31,920 nt of DNA from Acanthamoeba lenticulata (GCA_002179805.1 NAVB01000391.1:1-31920); one strand, 5' to 3'. Numbered from the stretch's first letter, positions 1 through 10,598 are shown. Made by a program: numbers and translations. The notes: a model not told the origin generated them from the sequence alone.

Positions 1-2974
1 TATATATATAAAAGGACGCAGCAATGAGCAGCGGAGCTCCTATTATGACGACAGCAGCGACGAAGAGGGCGGAGGCAGCCAGCGCGGTGGCGACATGGGC
101 CAGAGCCCCAAGCGCAGCGGCTCCTTTGCGCGCGATCGCAGCCAAAAGGTTCATCTTCCCTCCTCGAAGGAGCTTAAATAATGATGGCGGCCTTGCGCTC
201 ACAACCGCGCGCTTGACAACACGGCAGCAAGGGCGCGCGTTGATCTCCCACAAGACGGGGCCGGCGGCGCCCACCGCCAGCGCCGGCAGCGTGCCGGGCA
301 AACGAGCCACAACAGCCTTTGCTGCGCTTCGGTATTGTATTTTTTAACTGCATATTTCCATTTTCTTTATATCTCTTTTTCTATTTATAAATGTATATTG
401 ATAGTTTCAATCTCCTGTATTTTGTATCCATAAAAGCACGGGCCCGGCGGGTGCGCCCCGAGGCCCGCAGTGGGAAAAGGAGAAGGAGGCCAAGTCCAAC
501 GAGCCACCTGGGTATATATATTCTATTCTATATTTATTTAGATATGAATTATCCGTACATTTATTTTGAATTTTGATCGAGAGCTGACCCGTTCCCGTTT
601 TGGGCGGTCCAGGCACCGATCGATGTCCAACGACCGCGACTTGGAGGGCAGGGCGCTGCCTCAGCCGCCCGAGAGGCGCGTCGCCGGGTCGACCATCGGC
701 CTGCGGCCGCTCCCGCCGCTGGGCCACAGCCGCCGACGCAGCACGGGCTCGGCCGCCGAGGGTGACTCGGACGACGATGACGACAACGACGGCGCCCCAA
801 CTGCCGCCGCATCTTCCTCGTCCTCCTCGTCCACCACGCCGGAGCGCAGCGAGAAGAAGAGTCTCGGCCTGCGCGCCCTGGTCAAGCACCACACGGGTGC
901 CCTCAAGCGCTCGCCACGCGGCCCGATCTACAACGACCCCCAGCCCGGCCTGGGCGCCTCCATCGACAGCGCCCACGCCCTCATCGGCGAGCTCCAAGAG
1001 GCCGTCGCCCATCAGCACAACCAGGCCTCCGCCGCTGCCGCCAGCGACGCTCCGACGGGCGCCGCTGCGCCGCCGAGCCAGCCGCGGTCGGCCCCGCTCC
1101 CGCGGGCCGTACGGCAGCTGCCCCCGCCTCCGTCCCACACGTCGCCCCCGCCCGTGTCACCCCGTGGCCACGCCGTGATGGGCTCCAAGTCACTGCCGCC
1201 GCTGCCGGTCTCCCGACCCGCCGGCGCCACGACGACGACCTCGACCACGGCCTCGACCCCGGGCGTGCGGCAGCTGCCGCCCAAGAAGGCGCCGCTGCCG
1301 CCGGTCCCGCGCCAGCCGCTGTCGCGTGCGGAGGCCGCGCTCGTCCTCCAGACTCGGTGGCGCGCGTCCCGCGCCCGTCGGCACTATAGCCAGATCAGTG
1401 CGTGCCTCTTATTGATCGCAATCTTTACTGATGTGATGATGGCGGTGGTGTTGATTGTGTTTATGATCTGATGATGATGATGTGCAGTAATGAGGACGCG
1501 GGTGGCGCGCGAGATCTACTCGTCAGAGCTGGTCTACGTGCAGAGCCTGGGCGTCACGATCGACGTCTTCCTCAAGCCCCTCCGCCGCGCAGCCGAGCAG
1601 GGCAAGCCCATCATATTGCCGACCGACATCGAGTCCGTGTTTGGGAACCTGGAGGAGATCTACGCCTACCACCTCCAGCTCGTCTCCAAGCTCGAGGCCC
1701 GCATCTCCCGCTGGAACGCCGACTCTCAAATCGGCGACACCTTTTTGGACATGGTACTTTCTTTCCGCAATTATTTCAATTACACCAAAAACGATTTAAA
1801 ATTTAATTATAATTTTATTGTAAGTCTTATACTCTTACTATTAATCTCTTTATTTGTCTTTTAATTACTAAACTATAATCAAAAAATAAAATGTGCAGAA
1901 ACAAGACTTTATCATGCTGTACAGTTCCTACATCAACCACTACGACCAGGCCCTGGAGACGATCGTGCGGTGCCGCGACCTGAAGACGTGGCGCGCCTTC
2001 ATCCAGCGGTGCAACCAGCACCCCGAGTGCGGTGGCCTCTCGCTCGAGTCCTTCCTCATCCTTCCCGTCCAGCGGGTCACGCGCTACGTCATCCTCCTTC
2101 GCGTTCGTCTCACCTTCTTCTTCTTCTTCCTTCCATTTCTTTTTTTAAATATTATAATTCATGATTTAATTTTCCTCTATTTTTCTTCTTTTTTTTTTTT
2201 CTTACGCGCGGACGACCACAGGACCTGCGGCAGAAGACGCCGGAGAATCACCTCGACTACGCCGGCATCAGCGCGGCGCAGACCTACATGGACAACATCT
2301 GCTACCAGGTCAATGAGAACAAGCGCAGCGCCGAGAACCTCAAGAAGCAGATGGACGTCCTCACGTACGATTTGTCCTTTCACCGCCACACGCGCGTGTG
2401 TGTCGTTCAGGTGACTCAACCGCACGCACACATACAGATCGCTGCAAGGCAAGATGAAGCCAAAGGACATGGTGCGGGACCTGGTCGACCAGAATCGCGT
2501 GTTCGTCAAGCAGGCCGTCATCACCCTCTTTGATCAGGATGCCGACAAGAGGCGCGAGGCACGACCTCCTCTGCCTCGCCACACGACACGCACGCACGCG
2601 TGCTGTTGTTGTTGTCCTTGTTCTGACGCTGCACTCGCGCACACGCGCAGGTGTGCCTGTTTGTGTTCAACGACTTGCTGCTGGTGACAAAGGGCGACAT
2701 CAAGAAGGACCGGTACCAGGTCATCGCCAAGTTCACGCGCGACGACCTCAACCTCCGTCTCGAAATCATGGCCGACACCAACGGTACACGCGCACACCGC
2801 GCACGTGTGCACCGCACACGCACGCACTGACCGGTGGGCCGCACAGACTTCATGGGGCAGGAGATCAAGAACGCGTTCGTGCTGCACACGCCGCGCGTGT
2901 CGTACCTCTTCTTCTGCATTTCGGCCGAGGAGCGCAACCAGCTGTTCGAGCAGATCCGCGCCATCTTCAGATGA
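1..2974 (+). CDS. Rho guanine-nucleotide exchange factor (IQ-DH-PH), 5' partial
   Basis: Activates Rho-family GTPases by GDP release, normally at membranes and the actin cortex. Inferred exons: 22-148, 228-331, 437-511, 613-1397, 1488-1753, 1899-2102, 2222-2364, 2438-2558, 2651-2783, 2845-2974. The first two joins are least certain, and the gene probably begins left of the window. Exon 613-1397 is Ser/Pro-rich with several SH3-ligand-like runs (PPLPPVP type). It ends in an IQ-like motif (VLQTRWRASRARRHY), suggesting calmodulin or myosin light chain binding. The DH domain follows: CR1-like REIYSSELVYVQSL, and the diagnostic LPVQRVTRYVILLR next to DLRQKTPENHLDY. The PH domain contains CLFVFNDLLLVTK and ends near AEERNQLFEQI. 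The stop is TGA at 2972. The intron at 2559-2650 has a GC donor. Family assignment is firm; the GTPase partner cannot be read. Confidence 0.88.
2559..2650 (+). other. GC-AG intron in the RhoGEF PH domain
   Basis: The exon ends in frame at ...aagaggcgcgag (2558) and the next begins GTGTGCCTGTTTGTG (2651). The join gives KRRE-VCLFVFNDLLLV, the expected PH strand. No GT donor in the correct phase lies nearby, so the donor reads AG|GCACGA. The intron body is rich in CACG/CGCA repeats. Confidence 0.75.
2583..2650 (+). repeat. CACG/ACGC-rich alternating purine-pyrimidine intron tract
   Basis: Degenerate (CA/CG)n repeats fill most of this intron. Similar tracts occur in introns at 2785-2844, 8297-8370 and 31121-31202. 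They contrast with the AT-rich introns elsewhere, such as 1754-1898 and 8020-8110. Alternating CG/CA dinucleotides can adopt Z-DNA. Confidence 0.6.
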
Positions 2975-3660
2975 ATGAATGAACAGTTGAACTTGCTTGG
3001 TCGACTTTCACCGTCAGCACCATTTCCGTAAATACAAATTGGGTTTTGCTTTTTTTTTCCATTTTCAATCCTTGAAATTATTAGTATTTTGTTTGTAAAA
3101 TGTGCCATCTTATCTTTTATTTTTCGAATTTTACATTTTAATTCTTATTCGGTCGGCAACAGTGTCAAGTTGGGGCCTTTCTCCTCCGGTGCGGACACCA
3201 CGCGATTGACAACGCCGCGGGGCGCCTCGAGCTGTGTGACCCGTTGTTTACCCCACGCATGGCCCATGGCCCAACCACCCTGACGTCCTCTTGACAAGCT
3301 GGGCCCTTTTTATCTTTCGTGTTCATTTGTCTCGGCTGGGCAGTGACGTCATGATGGTCGTCGGCACTCCGCGGGGGCGCTGACACGAGGTCTGCACCAC
3401 CCAGCACGCTTGCATAGGAGACCCAGCTTTCGGCCAATCACCATCAAGACTCCATTTTCATTTTTAAGTCGGAAATGGAACGACCAATGGGCGAGTCTCC
3501 ACTGCAGTGCGTGGTGTGACAACATGCCAGGACAACGTTCCCCGAGAGATGAGCTTGGCCGTGATAGCGATTGCCGCAGCACGGTCACTGGTTGTTTCAA
3601 AACGGGGTTGTTCCTACTGGCGCGTGACTGTTGGCCATAAACTCGACACCGAAGCTCCGT
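2975..3660. promoter_or_regulatory. Intergenic region and upstream promoter of the secreted-protein gene
   Basis: No convincing gene is seen. The left part is T-rich and probably holds the RhoGEF 3' end. The right part holds a perfect CRE-like palindrome TGACGTCA at 3344-3351 and two CCAAT boxes (3434-3438 and 3484-3488). These lie upstream of the TATA-like site near 3666. Function of each box is inferred from consensus only. Confidence 0.45.
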
Positions 3661-3663
3661 CCC

Positions 3664-3675
3664 AGCATAAAAAGG
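3664..3675 (+). promoter_or_regulatory. TATA-like box of the secreted-protein gene
   Basis: The sequence GCATAAAAAGG lies about 105 bp before the ATG at 3776. Initiation about 30 bp downstream would leave a 70-75 nt leader that is A/C-rich and free of upstream ATGs (CAACAACTACAACAACACC), typical of efficiently translated messages. Confidence 0.55.
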
Positions 3676-3775
3676 CCAGCAGCAGACCGCCAAAAGCACC
3701 AACAACTTGGCCAAACACACAGCCCAACCACATCTCGACCAGTTACCAACAACTACAACAACACCTTTCAACAAC

Positions 3776-4705
3776 ATGCTGTTCAAGGCGTTCCTCTTCA
3801 TGTGCGTTGTGGCTGTGGCCATGGGCGCGACCACGCTCGATCTGGGCAGCACCCTGAAGGGCAGCCTCGTCGACGGCCAGCAGGACTACTCCTTCTCCTA
3901 CAGCCACACGGGCAACACCGACTACCAGCTCGTCTACGTGCTGCCTGACCTCACTGCCTCCGACACCCCGCAGGTCGTGATCCAGAAGACCACTGGCATT
4001 AGCGGCTCTGCTTCTGCCTCCTGCTCGGCCTCGGCCACCTCGGCCAACGGCCAGGTCCGCTGCGCGTACTCGTTCCAGGGCTGCGTGAAGACGCCCAACC
4101 CGGAGGACTACACCATCAGCGTCAAGGCGCCCGTTCTCGACGGTAACGGAAAGGCCAACATCAACTTCACCATCGGTGCCATCAGCGTGTCGGCGGCCCT
4201 CAGCGCTGCGGTCAGCGTCACCCCCACCATCACCACCTGCTGCGGTTTCTCGGGTGCTTCGTGGCACTACGTGAGCGCCTCGTCGCTCCAGACCGTCAAC
4301 TCGGTCTCGCTCACCCTCCAGGGCGGTAACCTGACCTCGTCCTCGCTCAACGTCGGAAGCCTGATCTCGAGCTTCGTCCCGCCGGGCATCTTCATCATCC
4401 CCGACTTCCAGGCGTGCGGCAACCTCACCCTCGCCAGCATCATCGCCAACGCCCGCAGCCTGACCACGCTTGCTAAGGCCTCGCTCTCGTTCGCCGCCAA
4501 CCTGTCGTTCAACTCGGCCAACCCCTCGGCCAACAAGATCACCGTCGACATTGCCAGCGACGTTGCCGTCCCCGGCCTGAGCTACTGGGTCCTTGTCGTC
4601 CCCAACGCCGACAGCAGCGCCGACTTCGTCCTCTCCGTTGACATCTCGTCCACCCCGTCTAGCTCGGCCTCGACCCTCTCGGCCCCCCTCGCCAGCCTCT
4701 TCTAA
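3776..4705 (+). CDS. Secreted protein of unknown function, intronless
   Basis: 309 residues, one exon. The start at 3776 is chosen because it opens a clear signal peptide (MLFKAFLFMCVVAVAMGA); an in-frame ATG at 3707 adds an unlikely leader. The mature chain is Ser/Ala/Thr-rich, beta-prone and without charged low complexity. It has scattered Cys (SCSAS, CAYSFQGC, TTCCGF, QACGN) and several NxS/T sites. The C-terminus is Ser-rich and ends in a short mildly hydrophobic stretch (LSAPLASLF), so a GPI anchor is possible but weak. Codon use is extremely biased to C-ending codons. Together with TATA, CCAAT boxes and a clean leader, this predicts high expression. I do not recognise the family; a surface, cyst-wall or extracellular role is inference. 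Confidence 0.85.
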   Translation: MLFKAFLFMCVVAVAMGATTLDLGSTLKGSLVDGQQDYSFSYSHTGNTDYQLVYVLPDLTASDTPQVVIQKTTGISGSASASCSASATSANGQVRCAYSFQGCVKTPNPEDYTISVKAPVLDGNGKANINFTIGAISVSAALSAAVSVTPTITTCCGFSGASWHYVSASSLQTVNSVSLTLQGGNLTSSSLNVGSLISSFVPPGIFIIPDFQACGNLTLASIIANARSLTTLAKASLSFAANLSFNSANPSANKITVDIASDVAVPGLSYWVLVVPNADSSADFVLSVDISSTPSSSASTLSAPLASLF

Positions 4706-4851
4706 GAGGGTGCGCACGCTTCCGCTCGACAGCCATCTACACACGATCATCCCCGAAGCTCACTTGACAGGCGATCATCGTTCATACTACTGGTCTTCTA
4801 CACCACGACATATATTCTATATTTTTTAACATCTGTTTAATGTTCTTTACG

Positions 4852-4857
4852 AATAAA
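4852..4857 (+). terminator. Polyadenylation signal AATAAA
   Basis: AATAAA lies 147 bp past the stop of the secreted-protein gene, in an AT-rich run. It fits cleavage just before the convergent phosphatase gene, whose stop is at 4934. Confidence 0.6.
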
Positions 4858-4933
4858 ACAGATACACAGTTTGCTTTACATTTGTGTCAAAACTAATATA
4901 TCAACTTCATCTTTTTGGCCATGCGGGTCTTCT

Positions 4934-5814
4934 TCACTTCCACACGATGGTGGGAAAGCACGCCTCTTCGAGCTCTTCCGAGAAGGTGCTGTCCCCGCCT
5001 CGCCACTGGCGCTCCAGTTCGCGCAGTTGCGCCAGATAGCCCTTGTGCGGGTAGACGATTGGTCGGCTACACACGTTGGTGTTGTTTTGTAGTGGTGGCG
5101 GTGATGGTGTGAGTCGCCCCTCCCATCATCGATGGACCACCACACAGGTGTCAACACCGTACCGCTCGCGCACGAGTTGAACCGCTTCGTGAAGTGTGTA
5201 GCCTTCGTGCTTGACCAGGTAGGCGATCACCTGCCAGAATTGTTCAGCGTGTCAGCGGCCTTCATGTTCATCACACAACAACGACAACGACGTGGCGTGG
5301 CGTGTAAGGCTGGCTGGTTCCGCCGTACAACGGTGGGGGACCGGTTTACGCCCAGCTGGCAGTGCACCAGGACGTTGGCTCCGCGCTGCTTCACCAGCTC
5401 TACGCGTTTCACACGCAGAGAGTGATGATGGTACATGTTCACCATCGTGAGTTCACGACCTCGCTACGAGTGGGTCCAAGCGTGGCCGCGTACGAAGGAA
5501 CTCGAGGCAGGGAACGAGCCGCTTCTCCAGTTTGTCGTTGCCGTAGTCGCTCAGCGGAACAATCTCGAACTGGTCCTTCGGGATGTCGCTCGGGTAGCGC
5601 CCGCCCACCACGTTCAGCACGTGGGTGATGCCTGCCGGGAGGCGAACAAGAGGAGGCGTCAATCAACACAAGATCAAGTCGAAAATCACTAGATCTGTCT
5701 GACATTACCCAATTCCTTGAGATTGGAGGAGTCAAAGTAATGGTACTTGGAGCCCAAGTAAAGCCAGGGCAACACCTGAGACGGACCCTTCTTGGTTGGC
5801 CCCGTCTCATCCAT
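4934..5814 (-). CDS. Dual-specificity protein phosphatase (compact, catalytic domain only)
   Basis: Removes phosphate from Tyr and Ser/Thr residues. Five exons (5814-5709, 5631-5494, 5399-5329, 5230-5163, 5066-4934) join in phase to give 171 residues. Order: LPWLYLGSKYHYFDSSNL near residue 15; GITHVLNVVGG at 36; the general-acid loop PLSDYGND with Asp64; the signature VHCQLGVNRSPT with catalytic Cys95 and Arg101; IAYLVKHEGYTLHEAV; and the closing RRPIVYPHKGYLAQLRELE. All catalytic elements are present and there is no targeting or docking domain, so it resembles small atypical DSPs. The stop is TGA (4936-4934). The truncated-haemoglobin gene lies 97 bp upstream on the same strand. Substrate is unknown. 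Confidence 0.9.
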
Positions 5815-5911
5815 CTTTTATTTTTATTTTTTTCATTATTAATTTTCTTTTCACTTTTTTGCTGATCCGGTTGGTGGGCTTGAGGGCCATTTACCCGATC
5901 TCTTCGGGCCC

Positions 5912-6735
5912 CTACTCCCCCTTCTTCACCTTTGGTTCCTCCTTCTCCTCCTTGGCGTTTGTCTTCTCCTTCTTCTTCTTTTCCTTCTTCTCCTTTTTCT
6001 TCTCTTCAGCCTTCTTCTTCTTCTTTTTCTTGTCCTTCTTGTCCTGCTTCTTGTCGTTCTCGATCTCTTCCCGAAGCGAAGACGTGCGCGGTCGCCGCTG
6101 GGCCTCGGCCCCATCGGTCTTGGCGTTGATGGTAGACTTGCCAAAGGCCGAGAAGTACTGCACCATCACCTCGCGCACCTCGTCCGCTCGTGGGCCCAGG
6201 TCGACCACCTCCAGCGCATTGCGCATGTGGTGCATCCATCGCTCATAGCCCTGTGGCCACATCACTCATGACGTCAACCTCCAGGTAACCTACCATGAAG
6301 ACGTAGACGAAGACGAAGGAGCCTTACTCGGGGTGTGATGCGGAAGTGGCTGTGGATCTCACGGATAAAGGCCGAGTCCTTCTGGAGACCGCCATAGTAG
6401 GGGTCGCCACCGAAGCGCTGCACGAAGAAGCACAGCTGCGAAAACACGGCGAGGTCCTTTGGTGTGGCCGCGGTCTCGGCGAACATGTCCCGGAACCAGG
6501 GCTCCTCGTCGTCGGCTGGTGCCACACGTAAACACGCCCCACGTCAGGTGGTGTTCATCAGCCCAGGAGCTCCTCAGGCAGGAGGGCGACAGGCCACGCT
6601 ACCATAGACCCGGTCGTAGAATTCCTGCGAGAGCGCTTGGAGCCGGGCCTCGCCCAGCTCGTTGAAGAGGTCGCGCACCCGGAGTGGCTGCCCTGATGGT
6701 GTTGCCACCGTGGCGAGAGGGACGGTACTTTCCAT
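5912..6735 (-). CDS. Truncated (2-on-2) haemoglobin with lysine-rich C-terminal tail
   Basis: Haem protein expected to bind O2 or NO. Exons 6735-6603, 6515-6328 and 6250-5912 give 219 residues. Globin landmarks: LFNELGEARLQALSQEFYDRVYA, with Phe39-Tyr40 at the B9/B10 positions; FVQRFGGDPYY; the proximal (F8) His99 in REIHSHFRIT, aligned with the RHAPFRI block of group II; and Trp112 (G8) in YERWMHHM. These favour group II. After the globin fold comes a roughly 60-residue Lys/Glu tail (about residues 158-219, positions 5912-6095), unlike the usual 120-140 residue protein. The start at 6735 is the last in-frame ATG before the fold. An ATG at 6837 would add 34 residues (MGRQLILRDHGKK...) and cannot be excluded. 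Confidence 0.85.
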
Positions 6736-7380
6736 GCTGGACGCTGCTCTGTTGTTGGAGTTGTAGTTTGGGGTTGTGGCCACGAAGCAACACATGTGCT
6801 TTTTGCCGTGGTCGCGCAGAATAAGCTGACGGCCCATTGGCGCTCTTGAGGTGCTGAAAACTCACGGATGTCTCCTTCAGATCTGATAGAGTTATCGTGC
6901 TGGTTTTGACGGCTCGAGCTGGCATAGCCCGTTCTTCTGTTCGCTCTTTTGCAGGCCAAAACGGACAGGCTTTGCCCGAACGGAAAGTTGTCGACATGGG
7001 ATTCTCCGTCTCTTTTCACGGTGGCAATTCCACACCACAGTTGCACACTCAAAGTTCTCGGGGCTGAACCAGTAGCTCCCGTGCCTCTTGATTGCTCGCG
7101 CTTGCTCCTCCCTGAATTGACGTACTTGGGCCTCTCCTTACATTTTTTGCTTCTTGGGTCTTCATTCTTTCGTGTTGTCCGACAAATGTAAGGATTTACT
7201 CTATTCAATCGACTGGTCCTGCGACAAGCCTCTGCACCGGTTGCAAAGTTCTTTGTTTCTTGCAACTTCTTGCCGGGGCAAGAGCATTCCATAAATGTGC
7301 AACATTTTAGTGTTTCCGTTACAGCGGCAAAACCAAATTTGGCGATTGCTTTTTTTTATTGAGATTTTGTGAGACCACTG
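6736..7380. promoter_or_regulatory. Divergent intergenic region: globin (-) and permease (+)
   Basis: About 645 bp separate two head-to-head starts, so both promoters should lie here. The part next to the permease is AT-rich (TTTTTTTATTGAG just before 7381). I see no convincing TATA box and no RNA gene. Open frames here are Arg/Ser-rich and look like chance. Confidence 0.4.
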
Positions 7381-9862
7381 ATGGATGATGATGCGCAGCC
7401 GCCAGAGATGAGGTCGAGGGAGCCCTCAAGATTCGAAGCCAGTTTTGTAATTGACGGCGATCCTTGCGATCTTGAAGAGTCTGGTGCGTTACTCTACCAC
7501 AGCCTTGAGAGATTTTTAATAATTATTTTTAATCCAGAATGGACCATTTTTTTTTCAAATCTGCATGCACTTGGGCTCATGGCCTGAAATTGCATTTTTA
7601 ATTGTGATTGTTTCTTAAGTTTCAGGAGCGCCCGTGCTGGGCCTGCAGGAGAGCTCGGCGAGCTCGTATCAGGAGGACGTGCCGTGCCACGACGAGCACG
7701 TCGAGACTGGCAATTTCACCGACCCCGCGATCGTCGAGCATGGCGACCATCACCACCACAAGAAGGCCGGCGGTACGCATTGGCAGCTCCCATTGTTGTG
7801 TCCGCGGACGACCGCTCATGGCACACGGCACACGACACACGACACACGGCACGTCGCACACAGGCAAGCGCAACATCAACACATTCCAGCTGGCCATGCT
7901 TACATACTTCTTCACATGCGGTGGCCCGTTTGGTATCGAGCCGTCGGTGGGCGCCGCCGGCCCCACAATCACCCTGATCGCCCTCTTCGTCGTGCCCATC
8001 CTGTGGTCCCTGCCGCAAGGTTGGCTTTCTTCATTTTGTTTTTAATTCTAATAATCATTTATTTTAAATTATTTATTTATTGCCATTTACTGACAAAACA
8101 AATGAAACAGCGCTGATGTCTGCCGAGCTGTCGCTGATGATGGACGAAAACGGAGGCAACATCGTGTGGGTGCAGCGCGCCTTCGGGCCCTTCATCGCGT
8201 GGATCAACGCCTTCAACTACCTCGTGTCGTGCTTTGCCTCGATGGCCATCTACCCGATCCTCGTCATCGCCTACTTGCCCCAGCACTGGCAGGCACGTGT
8301 CCACCACCGCACGCGCGTGCGCGCTCGTTGATGCGCTCGTCTGACACAACACGCGCGTGCGCACACGTGCGGCGAGCAGGCGGAGCTCAGCTGGGGCGAA
8401 GCCTTCCTCATCAAGTTTGGCTTCGTCATGATCATCATGTTGATCAACATCTGGGGCATCTCGTGGGTGACGCGACTCTCGCTGATCTTCCTCTTCTTCA
8501 TCCTGTCGCCCTTTGTTGCCGAGGTCATCACGCTGAGCATCATGGGCGGCCTCCACTGGGATCAGCTCATCGACGTCCCGGCCTTCACCGACATCCAGTG
8601 GTCCCTCTTCCTCTCCAACACCCTCTGGTCCTTTGGTTCGTCTTCCCCTGCGCAGGCCTTGTGTGACGTGGCGTGACGTGGCACAAAAAACAAAACAAAA
8701 AACAAAAACAAAATGCGATGCTGACGTCAGCGTGCGCTGGCTGACCTGTTTTCTCTACGCCGTACACAGGCGGCTACGACTCGATGGGGTCGGTGGCGGG
8801 CGAAGTCAAGGACGGCCGCAAGACCTACATTGCTGGCATTTCTGTTGGTCTGCCGCTCAACGTATGTGGCCATCCTCCTCTTCTATTACACACGCCTTCG
8901 CCACGACTGACGTTTCGTCTCTGCCCCGCAGATTTTGAACTACTTGGTGCCGCTGGTCATGGGCTGGGTCTACAGCCCCTATCGGAGCATGTGGGGCTCG
9001 GGCTACTTCACCTCCATCGGCTACTCCATCTCCTCCACCCTCGGGTGCGTGTCGACGCCACTCCCCCACAATGGGTCGTACCGCTTCGACTCACTCAGAT
9101 GGTGCGCAGGTACTACACGATGGCGGCGTCGGTGATGTCCAACTTTGGCACCTTCAACGTGTCGATGGCCTCCATGGCGCGCGTGCTGTGGGCCATGGCC
9201 CGCGCGCCCGGCGACGCGCAGCAGCTCCCGTCCTTCGTCGCCCTCTCCTGGCGACGCAAGACCGGCACCATCCGGTACGCACATTTATTTATCAAATGAT
9301 TTTAGAAATGATAAAGAATTATTTGAAATTAAAATTAATAATTGAATGTCCGCGTGAGGCAGGCCGATCATGGGCATCGTGCTGGTGGCGGTCATCACGA
9401 CGTCCCTTTCTCTGTTGCCCTACGACATCCTGGTGCAGGTGACGATGTTCATGCGCGTCGTGAACCTCCTCCTGGAGTACGGCGCCCTCATCCGCCTCAA
9501 GTACACGGAGCCCGACACCCCGCGCCCGTTCGTTGTGCCCGGCGGCAAGTGGGGCGCGTGGTTCATCACTCTCCCCACCGCCGTCCTGTCCGGTACTGCC
9601 ACCCTTGTTTGTTTTGTATTTTTGTTGTTTTTGTTGTTTTTGTTGTTTATTATAAAAAGAAATTAATAATTACCACTTGCTAAATAATTGGGCGGGTGCA
9701 GGGCTCTTGATTGCGGGAGGCAACTGGCAGCTGTGGTCGATCACGGGCGGCGCCAATGCCGTGATCATTTTGACCTACCTCCTCAAGGTAGCGCTGCAGT
9801 GGCTCTGGCGTCGATGGTGGCCATTGGCCACGGCGGACGAGAGCAAGCGGATCATAAACTGA
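7381..9862 (+). CDS. APC-family permease, polyamine-transporter (PUT/LAT) type
   Basis: Predicted to import polyamines or amino acids with a cation. Exons 7381-7483, 7626-7772, 7864-8019, 8111-8292, 8380-8635, 8770-8861, 8932-9044, 9110-9274, 9363-9592 and 9702-9862 join in phase to 534 residues. A roughly 85-residue hydrophilic N-terminus has a His run. The first TM carries the family block TCGGPFGIEPSVGAAGP. Then come MSAELSLMMDENGGNIVWVQRAFGPF, SFGGYDSMGSVAGEVKDGRKTYI (the YDS...GEVK motif) and YTEPDTPRPFVVPGG, also typical of plant PUT proteins. Hydrophobic segments suggest about 12 TMs. ATG 7381 is preferred; upstream in-frame codons are not ATG. The intron at 8293-8379 has a GC donor. 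Substrate is inferred from resemblance only. Confidence 0.87.
8293..8379 (+). other. GC-AG intron in the permease gene
   Basis: The exon ends CAC TGG CAG (8292) and the next begins GCG GAG CTC AGC (8380), both phase 0. The only GT nearby (8297) is in the wrong phase. The donor reads AG|GCACGT, nearly identical to that at 2559. The intron body is again CACG/CGCG-rich. Confidence 0.75.
8720..8731. repeat. 12-bp perfect palindrome GCTGACGTCAGC with CRE core
   Basis: It lies inside the permease intron 8636-8769, after an A-rich (AAAAC)n stretch at about 8684-8712. The core TGACGTCA (8722-8729) recurs at 3344, 6269 and 15790. Confidence 0.6.
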
Positions 9863-9892
9863 AAGAGAAATGGCGTGTGGCCAGCGTGAAAT

Positions 9893-9898
9893 AATAAA
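9893..9898 (+). terminator. Polyadenylation signal AATAAA
   Basis: AATAAA lies 31 bp past the permease stop, followed by a T-rich run (CTTTTTTTTTCC). Confidence 0.65.
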
Positions 9899-10598
9899 AA
9901 CTTTTTTTTTCCTTAAATTATTGATGCAAGCCGGTGTTATTGTTGAGGCGGAGGAGCTCCCGCGGGCGGTTGTGCGTTGCTCGGTGGGGTGTGGGTAAAG
10001 GTTGCAATTTGCTTGCACGAGGTGCTGTGCCAGCGTCAACTGGTAAGTGGGGTTTGGGGGGGGGGCAGCCCGTGAAGAACGAAAAGACTTGCAACTTACC
10101 AATAATCAAAGCCAAACTTGGCGTTCGAGCTTGATGGCAGTCGGTCCGTACCACACCGCTCACAGTACGGGGCAAAAGATGAGGGACTTCTCGCCGCCAT
10201 GACAGGGTGGTGGATATTTTTGCAGGACTGTCCCTTCGAAGGCTTTTTGTTGCTCGCGTTTGTCGACAATGTGGCACTTGCCCCACGACAGGCACCCACA
10301 ACAAGACAAGGGCCCTGTGGGCTAGTCACAACAGCCTTGTCGGCTTCAATGATGTCTTGGGTGCACCAAGGACCGATGCCAACTTACTGCCGCGAGTTGT
10401 GGTAGGTGAGCATTCCGTGCTTGTGAGGTCATATCAGGGTTGGCCGTCGTATCACCTCATCCAGAGTTTCAGCACGGTGAGCGGCACGACGACCCAGTTG
10501 AGATGGTCTTGTGCTCAAGGCGACTGTCTCCACTCAGGTTTTTGGCGCCTTTTTTCAAGTCGTTGACAGGTCACTACGCCAGATTTGTTTTTCAAACG
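9899..10598. other. Intergenic region between permease and PUB-domain gene
   Basis: About 700 bp without a recognisable gene. A G-run (TTTGGGGGGGGGGCAG) sits near 10054-10069. Open frames here have no recognisable motif or hydrophobic pattern. It should contain the promoter of the gene at 10599, but I see no clear TATA box. Confidence 0.4.

Noticed and set aside
3743..4750. 335-residue minus-strand open frame
   Set aside because: Antisense shadow of the highly codon-biased secreted-protein gene; Gly/Arg/Val-rich with no motif.
5227..5662. Two separate small proteins carrying phosphatase motifs
   Set aside because: They are single exons of one spliced dual-specificity phosphatase; joining five exons in phase gives the complete domain.
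6558..7292. 244-residue minus-strand open frame upstream of the globin
   Set aside because: Arg/Ser-rich, overlaps the globin first exon in another frame, no conserved features.
9899..10598. Possible tRNA or small RNA gene
   Set aside because: I looked for cloverleaf-like and A/B-box patterns and a terminal T-run and found none convincing.
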